From Bacteroidetes bacterium UBA7688 (GTDB lineage Bacteria > Bacteroidota > Bacteroidia > Chitinophagales > Chitinophagaceae): a stretch of 12,815 nucleotides of DNA. A program made the position numbers and the translations under genes. Below the pieces are notes generated by a model. That model saw only the letters and a program-made list of their open reading frames with translations, did not search any database and was not told the DNA's origin. Positions 8,330-12,815 of the stretch are shown in pieces (positions within the stretch are counted from its first letter, which is position 1; each line of letters begins with the position of its first letter). The stretch lies in NCBI GenBank assembly GCA_002482815.1, contig DLGS01000019.1, positions 1,364 to 14,178 on the forward strand, written 5' to 3'.

Positions 8330-8578
8330 ATGGAATTACAACACGATAATAATACCTCCCCTGACCAGCCTTCCGTATTCGGAAAGACTTCAATATGGAC
8401 GGTTGTATTCAGTACCGTAGGCGGGGTTTATAAAGCCCATGCCTCTCCTCATTTAATGCTGGACAGTGTAACAATGGACGGTAGTGTTTCTGTCGTGTGT
8501 TATGCTTTCCTGAGCGCAGTGGTTGGCTATTGTACCAAGAAGGGTTTGGATTACCTGTTCAAAAATAAAAAGGACTAA
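8330..8578 (+). CDS. Small membrane protein, first gene of the structural cassette
   Basis: An 82-aa protein with a polar N-terminus, a weakly hydrophobic stretch (about 21-34), a clear membrane segment (about 52-68, V-S-V-V-C-Y-A-F-L-S-A-V-V-G-Y) and a Lys-rich end. Small size, hydrophobic helices and a charged tail would fit a holin or a virion membrane protein; I cannot distinguish these and recognise no family. Its TAA overlaps the next ATG by one base, so it is translated together with the WHy-like gene. Confidence 0.7.
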   Translation: MELQHDNNTSPDQPSVFGKTSIWTVVFSTVGGVYKAHASPHLMLDSVTMDGSVSVVCYAFLSAVVGYCTKKGLDYLFKNKKD

Positions 8579-9078
8579 TGAATACACTTTTGAAAATAGG
8601 CATAGGGGCAGGAGCATTCTACGTAGTGAACCGCATGTTACAGCTTAATAAGCTGGCAGCAAATGTATCCGTTGCCCTTTCCAAAGTGCGTATCCATAAA
8701 GTCAATTTATCAGGTATTGAGATCGCCGCAACTGCGAAGATCAATAACCCTTCAAATGTTTCAGTAACGATTATCAATCCGGTTGTAAGGCTATGGGATA
8801 ACAAAGGGGGAATGATTGCGGAAAGCCCTGCAACCGGCAAAAGTTTTCCAATTGCAGCCAGCAGGCAAAGTGAGGTTGGCGAACTCAATATTACAATCGG
8901 ATGGCTCACCCTTCTACCAATGTTGGGCATTAAGGACATCGCAAGCCTTATTGCACTATTCAGCAAAGATGGCACGAAAGGCTTTCTGAAATCTTTTACC
9001 TCACCCATTGCCATGACCGTAATCATGCAGGTAGAAGGCATGACGATTGAGACACCTAAAACAATCATCAACAAGTAA
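8578..9078 (+). CDS. WHy/LEA14-like domain protein with an N-terminal membrane segment
   Basis: A 166-aa protein. Residues 4-18 form a short hydrophobic segment (L-L-K-I-G-I-G-A-G-A-F-Y-V-V-N). Residues about 36-108 have the alternating beta pattern of LEA type 2 (WHy) domains, with the telltale I-N-N-P-S-N at 55-60 followed by a run of beta strands, and P-I-A-A-S-R-Q-S-E-V before the last strands. A second hydrophobic stretch lies at 109-128. WHy domains occur in stress and membrane-associated proteins and some phage genomes; the role here is unknown. The gene overlaps both neighbours by one base (TAATG), so it belongs to a tightly coupled three-gene unit. Confidence 0.72.
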   Translation: MNTLLKIGIGAGAFYVVNRMLQLNKLAANVSVALSKVRIHKVNLSGIEIAATAKINNPSNVSVTIINPVVRLWDNKGGMIAESPATGKSFPIAASRQSEVGELNITIGWLTLLPMLGIKDIASLIALFSKDGTKGFLKSFTSPIAMTVIMQVEGMTIETPKTIINK

Positions 9079-10967
9079 TGAACATTCAGAGCCAGCCATA
9101 TCATCCCGATCATGAGATCACCAGTGGCCAACGCCTCATTAAAAGCAATGGTGCGAAGTTCGACTTCCTGTTTCCGGCAGCGGACGGCAGGGACAGGATC
9201 ACTGTGGAAGATGGTGAAGTAACCGATACGGTTAAGATGATTGAGCGGGTGGTTTGGACTTATATCAACGACACGAAAAAGCTGGCTGATGTATTGAAGC
9301 AAAACAGCACAGAGGCGACTCTACAGGCTATATGGGAATTCCTCTATTACAATATCCAATACCAGCTCGACAAGCCCGGACTGGAACAGTTACGCAGACC
9401 GGCAAGGGCATGGAAAGACCGTATCAGTGGTATTGACTGTGATTGCTTTTCCATATTCTGTTCTTCGATCCTGACCAATATGGGCATCCCCCACAAGTTC
9501 AGGATTACCCGTTACTCTCAACCGCACTGGCAGCATATCTACGTAATCGTTCCTAAAAGCGGAAGTGCTGAATACTGGACAGTCGATGCGGTTCTGGGCA
9601 GGTTCAATTACGAAAAGCCTTTTACCCAAAAAATGGATTACACCATGAACTTAAACGGAATCAATGTAGCCGTACTCAGCGGCGTAGAAGATATTTCACC
9701 AGCCGTACCGGATACCGGCAGAATAGTAATGAACAGTATGCAGCTTGCTGCTGCAAATAACGTAGCCCTACATGCTGCAATATTTGGTGTGGACTTACAA
9801 GGGCTGGGTATCCTGGCTGGTGAAGAATATTTACTCGGTAGTGCCAGTGATGCCGATATAGAAAAGGGGCTGTACCGGTACCTCGTAGCGACCCGTCAGG
9901 CCATAGCTGAAAATCCGGCAACGGCCTACGTTTCAGGATACAATCAACAGGAAATCGTCAAGATGCTTGACTATGCCATCCAGTACTGGTTCACCAACAA
10001 ACGCGACAAGGCACTCGGACAGCTTATGGCCAATGAAGCCCTGCTTGACCAGATGAACGGCTTTGGCAATCTCGCCGGACTGATCGGTGACGATGACCTG
10101 TACGGTGATGATGATATTCTTACCGGTGATGAAGACAACCTGTTAGGTAAGGCCAAAAAGGACAAGCCTAAAAAGAAGAAGAAGGGTTTCTTTAAAAAGA
10201 TCGGCGGCGCATTAAAAAGCGTGGGCAAAGGGCTGATGCGCTTTAACCCTGCCACCATTGCTGCACGTAATGGTTTCCTATTGGCACTCAAGCTGAACAT
10301 CGGTAAAATGTCCACCAGGCTGAAATGGGGCTATGCTACGCCGGAGCAGGCTAAAGCTAAAAATATAAGTCCTGCTACCGTTGCCAAAGCAAAGAAAGCG
10401 ATTGAAAAAGTTGAAAAAATATTTACCAAGATCGGCGGTAAAGCAAACAATCTTAAAAAGGCGATCCTGAGCGGGAAGAAAGGCAAGCTGAATGGTCTGG
10501 GCGATTTGGGCATCATACCTGTTGCAGCCGCTGTTGCTGCAGCCACGCCGATTATAACAGCGGTCATTAAAATCCTAAAGGATTCAGGGCTGGCGAAGAA
10601 AGACGAGAACATAGATATTTCTTCCACCGAAGGGGAAGCCGTAGAAGATGACGGCGTAACCTTCGATGATAGCAATACCGGTACTGAAGAAGCCACAGTT
10701 ACCGATGTTGGTGAAAGCATTCCCGCGCAGGAAGAAAACCTGGAAGGCTTAGGCAGTATTGCTTCAGGCGCTATCAAGTTCGCACAGAACAATCCGATGC
10801 TTGGCCTTGCAATCGGTGGCGCTATGGCCTTCGGGATTTATAAGCTTCTGGACGGGGATAAGGAAGAGCACAAGGAAAGCAAACCGGAACACCCCGAACT
10901 ATCCGGCACACCCAAAAAAGGCCGTCACCCGCCCGGCGACAAGCCACCCGTTTTCTCACTCCAGTAA
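9078..10967 (+). CDS. Transglutaminase-fold protein with basic and membrane-like C-terminal half
   Basis: A 629-aa protein. Residues about 85-195 resemble the bacterial transglutaminase/papain-like core: G-I-D-C-D-C-F-S with Cys121 the likely nucleophile, M-G-I-P-H-K-F-R-I, Q-H-I-Y-V with His153, and V-D-A-V with Asp170. The usual Asp two residues after the Cys is Cys123. Residues 337-357 are an acidic repeat (G-D-D-D-L-Y-G-D-D-D), and 359-375 are very Lys-rich. Next comes a stretch with A-A-R-N-G-F-L-L-A-L-K-L-N (395-407), an Ala-rich hydrophobic segment (478-500), an acidic linker (507-545) and a final hydrophobic segment (573-591). The mix suggests a multi-domain virion or membrane-associated protein, perhaps a peptidoglycan- or protein-crosslink-active entry or lysis enzyme (inference). 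It overlaps the upstream gene by one base. Confidence 0.75.
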   Translation: MNIQSQPYHPDHEITSGQRLIKSNGAKFDFLFPAADGRDRITVEDGEVTDTVKMIERVVWTYINDTKKLADVLKQNSTEATLQAIWEFLYYNIQYQLDKPGLEQLRRPARAWKDRISGIDCDCFSIFCSSILTNMGIPHKFRITRYSQPHWQHIYVIVPKSGSAEYWTVDAVLGRFNYEKPFTQKMDYTMNLNGINVAVLSGVEDISPAVPDTGRIVMNSMQLAAANNVALHAAIFGVDLQGLGILAGEEYLLGSASDADIEKGLYRYLVATRQAIAENPATAYVSGYNQQEIVKMLDYAIQYWFTNKRDKALGQLMANEALLDQMNGFGNLAGLIGDDDLYGDDDILTGDEDNLLGKAKKDKPKKKKKGFFKKIGGALKSVGKGLMRFNPATIAARNGFLLALKLNIGKMSTRLKWGYATPEQAKAKNISPATVAKAKKAIEKVEKIFTKIGGKANNLKKAILSGKKGKLNGLGDLGIIPVAAAVAAATPIITAVIKILKDSGLAKKDENIDISSTEGEAVEDDGVTFDDSNTGTEEATVTDVGESIPAQEENLEGLGSIASGAIKFAQNNPMLGLAIGGAMAFGIYKLLDGDKEEHKESKPEHPELSGTPKKGRHPPGDKPPVFSLQ

Positions 10968-10997
10968 CCATTTCTCACAATTTAAACATCCATTAAA

Positions 10998-11624
10998 ATG
11001 GCAGCAAAAGCAACCGGTGCGGGTTTAAAAGACGTACTCAAACAGGTGCAACCCATGATAGAAAGTGTCGCAGGTTTCGTGGTAGGGAACCTCGCGATCA
11101 ACATGGCCAATAAAGCACTGAAAATAGACCCTACCAATACTTCCGAAAAAGGGATCAAAAGATTATTGCCACCATTGGCAGTATCGGCTGGAGCCATGTT
11201 CGGGGCAACAAAGGTGAAGCAGCCCATGTTGAAAAATGTCCTCCAGGGCGCAGCTATTGCTGGTGCTTACAAAACAGCCAAAGCACTGATGCCTACAGCT
11301 ACCTTCCTGAGCGGTGACGGCCTTGGCCTGACACCCGTATCAGCAGTAAGTAATACAGACCGCTGGCTGTATCAGGAACGTACCCCGATATCAGGTATGG
11401 GTTTTCCTGACCTCGGTTCGATCCAGCCGCCGGATTCTTCTTCCGGCTACTATTTAGACCCACCCGCTTATATGGGTGCGCCGGAACAGGAGCAGGAATA
11501 TATCCCGCAGCAAAATTCCTATTTCCGTGGTGCGCCTGAAGAGCAGATCTATGGCGATGATGACCTGAGCGGCCAAAGCGAAGAATACGGCAGTCAGATC
11601 TACGGGGATGACGAAATCCTCTAA
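10998..11624 (+). CDS. Hydrophobic, Ala/Gly-rich protein with acidic repeat tail
   Basis: A 208-aa protein of unknown family. The first about 100 residues hold helical, Ala/Gly-rich hydrophobic segments (about 21-39, 58-71 and 81-96) separated by basic stretches, suggesting membrane association. The C-terminal half is Pro/Gly/Tyr-rich and contains small repeats: M-G-A-P-E-Q and R-G-A-P-E-E, then Q-I-Y-G-D-D-D and Q-I-Y-G-D-D-E at the very end. The same G-D-D-D-L motif occurs in the preceding 629-aa protein, which implies that both proteins share a partner or arose together. It lies 30 nt downstream of that gene. Confidence 0.7.
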   Translation: MAAKATGAGLKDVLKQVQPMIESVAGFVVGNLAINMANKALKIDPTNTSEKGIKRLLPPLAVSAGAMFGATKVKQPMLKNVLQGAAIAGAYKTAKALMPTATFLSGDGLGLTPVSAVSNTDRWLYQERTPISGMGFPDLGSIQPPDSSSGYYLDPPAYMGAPEQEQEYIPQQNSYFRGAPEEQIYGDDDLSGQSEEYGSQIYGDDEIL

Positions 11625-11667
11625 CCATTGCCATAAAAGAACAATCATCCATCATATTCATTCACCC

Positions 11668-11699
11668 GCCTGCGACTGCCCCGTAAGACAGTTGCAGGC
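11668..11699 (+). promoter_or_regulatory. Intergenic hairpin before the 236-aa gene
   Basis: An 11-bp stem GCCTGCGACTG/CAGTTGCAGGC with one G-U pair encloses a 10-nt loop. It has no U-tract after it and ends 18 nt before the next start codon, so it is more likely an mRNA stability, processing or translation element than a strong terminator. Confidence 0.6.
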
Positions 11700-11717
11700 T
11701 TATCAAAAACTTCAACA

Positions 11718-12428
11718 ATGTTTACATTAGGTCAGATCAATGACAGCGAATACAACCTGCTCGGCAGCATGAACGAAGCCGAATTTCTTGGTGCGGTAGA
11801 GCAGGCCGCGCCGGAAGAAAAAGCCCGTTTTTTCCGTAAGACAAAAGAGATCGCCAAACAGGGCGCAGGCAAGACGGCCAGGGGCAGCCGCCAGGATTTT
11901 GAAAGCCGTATCAGCCTGCTTCCCCGTGATGTGCAAAAGGGACTTGCCAGCAAATCCCTGCAATCAGTGGATATATCCTACTACGCGGTAAAGGACATTA
12001 CCAACAGTAAAGTCGTAAAGATGCTGCGCGATGATGATAATAAGTCCGTTGGCTATACCAATATCAGTTCCGCTAAACTGGAGAAAGGTGCATTTTTCCT
12101 GTTGCACGCCATACGCCTCACTTATGGAGTAGCAGACCAGGGCGTAAGTACACCGCTGAATGTAAACTTCGCCCTTACCCCTGATTACATCCGTAACGGT
12201 GAGTTTGAGTTTAAAGCGAACGGTGCAGTGCTTATACCCAATACCTCACTAGAAGTCTTCAATACCAAAGGCAATAACCGCCTGGTGGAAGGAACCTATA
12301 TCCTGGACAATCCAAAGCTGATCCGCGACCAGCAGACCATTGAGTTCAACCTGGAATGGGGTACGAACGCACCACAGGGTGCATACCTCAAAGTAATCCT
12401 GATCGGCACTACGGTAGTGAAAGCATAA
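11718..12428 (+). CDS. Beta-rich protein, candidate capsid (jelly-roll) protein
   Basis: A 236-aa soluble protein without signal peptide or membrane segment. The first about 80 residues are helical and charged, with an Ala/Glu/Lys-rich part. Residues about 84-236 are predominantly beta-like, with the pattern of a compact beta sandwich, e.g. G-E-F-E-F-K-A-N-G-A-V-L-I, T-S-L-E-V-F and, at the C-terminus, Y-L-K-V-I-L-I-G-T-T-V. Size, the absence of enzymatic motifs, flanking hairpins and the position after membrane-type proteins fit a single jelly-roll capsid protein, but I assign this from fold impression only. It is followed by a second beta-rich protein. Alternatives are another virion protein or an adhesin-like protein. 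Confidence 0.6.
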   Translation: MFTLGQINDSEYNLLGSMNEAEFLGAVEQAAPEEKARFFRKTKEIAKQGAGKTARGSRQDFESRISLLPRDVQKGLASKSLQSVDISYYAVKDITNSKVVKMLRDDDNKSVGYTNISSAKLEKGAFFLLHAIRLTYGVADQGVSTPLNVNFALTPDYIRNGEFEFKANGAVLIPNTSLEVFNTKGNNRLVEGTYILDNPKLIRDQQTIEFNLEWGTNAPQGAYLKVILIGTTVVKA

Positions 12429-12438
12429 ATCCTGTTTC

Positions 12439-12466
12439 GCCGGTGCGGGTAGCCGCCTGCACCGGC
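12439..12466 (+). promoter_or_regulatory. Intergenic hairpin before the last gene
   Basis: An 11-bp stem GCCGGTGCGGG/CCTGCACCGGC with one G-U pair encloses a 6-nt loop. It lies 30 nt before the next start and has no U-tract. It is followed by a short direct repeat, ACTTACAATT twice (12467-12486). It closely parallels the hairpin in front of the preceding gene. Confidence 0.6.
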
Positions 12467-12496
12467 ACTTACAATTACTTACAATTTCAGGCAGAC

Positions 12497-12815
12497 ATGA
12501 AGAACAATAAATTTCAGCGTATCCGGCTCAGGGTATCGCAGGCCGGGGAAACACTTCGCTTCAATGCAGTTTGTGATAAGGGGTACAGAACGATGAAAGG
12601 CATCTTCGTATCACTGCCACAGGATAAAGCGATACAGGGCGCAACGCTGGGCTTCCGGCTGAACAATGTAGAGGTACTCGATGACGGGCATGAAGTGAAG
12701 AACCTGACTGCATCCAATAACGTAGCCCCTAACGGCAAATTTTTCCTGTTTCCGGAGAAAGTGGATGCCAGCAGCGGCTCAATTGAAGGACGCTTTACGG
12801 ACGGCTCTAAATACT
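12497..12815 (+). CDS. Beta-rich protein, 5' part only, candidate second capsid or minor virion protein
   Basis: The frame opens at ATG 12497 and is still open at the window edge, giving 106 residues. It has a basic start (M-K-N-N-K-F-Q-R-I-R-L-R-V) followed by alternating hydrophobic/polar strands (T-L-R-F-N-A-V-C, G-I-F-V-S-L-P, T-L-G-F-R-L-N-N-V-E-V, K-F-F-L-F-P) and Gly/Asn turns. There is no signal peptide, enzymatic motif or recognised family. Lying directly after another beta-rich gene with the same intergenic hairpin arrangement, it may form part of the same particle. The C-terminus and total length are unknown. Confidence 0.65.
   Translation, partial: MKNNKFQRIRLRVSQAGETLRFNAVCDKGYRTMKGIFVSLPQDKAIQGATLGFRLNNVEVLDDGHEVKNLTASNNVAPNGKFFLFPEKVDASSGSIEGRFTDGSKY

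Noticed and set aside
8619..9302. A 227-codon minus-strand frame
   Set aside because: It lies opposite the WHy-like and transglutaminase-like genes, which have the better composition, motif content and coupled starts; it is a shadow.
10331..10792. A 153-codon minus-strand frame, Ser/Pro/Ala-rich
   Set aside because: It is the antisense of the Lys/Ala-rich part of the 629-aa protein; the composition is explained by that.

Overview
The window is bacterial and most likely from a member of Bacteroidota, possibly the Chitinophagia/Cytophagia side (inference). The reasons are a textbook Bacteroidota promoter (TTTG, 20-nt spacer, TATGTTTG) in front of the tRNA gene, a class-III-like PPK2, a short adenylate kinase paired with obgE, a bacterial ferritin, and a DUF4248-type small protein, a family known mainly from Bacteroidota mobile DNA.

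Positions 1-4652 are an ordinary chromosomal core. They hold the 3' end of an unrecognised gene, a PPK2 polyphosphate-nucleotide kinase (+), and on the minus strand obgE, adk, a ferritin and an RluE-like 23S rRNA pseudouridine synthase. Clear hairpin terminators separate the units. A tRNA-Ala(GGC) gene with its own promoter and terminator follows at 4653-4725.

From the tRNA to the right edge the DNA changes character and looks like an integrated mobile element whose right end lies outside the window. A large serine recombinase points back at the tRNA, and its reading frame runs through the tRNA terminator and into the tRNA itself on the opposite strand. An 85-aa ORF is coupled to it by an ATGA overlap. 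Then come a small unknown ORF, a regulatory stretch rich in palindromes and repeats, the DUF4248-like gene, and a gene-poor stretch of about 700 bp. That stretch carries nine copies of TTACTACAW, some phased at 11 bp, and is a candidate replication origin or regulator-binding array.

Rightward from 8330 is a compact, visibly more GC-rich cassette on the plus strand. In order it encodes a small membrane protein, a WHy/LEA14-like protein with an N-terminal membrane segment, and a 629-aa transglutaminase-fold protein (Cys121/His153/Asp170) with basic and membrane-like regions. The first three genes overlap as TAATG. Next are a 208-aa Ala/Gly-rich hydrophobic protein ending in the same acidic G-D-D-D motif, a 236-aa beta-rich protein, and a further beta-rich protein cut by the window edge. 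I see no tail, portal, terminase or tape-measure gene. My working hypothesis (inference) is an integrated tail-less, perhaps membrane-containing, virus or virus-derived particle system of Bacteroidota, with the two last proteins as capsid candidates. A packaging ATPase or replication protein to the right would decide this; neither is visible here.
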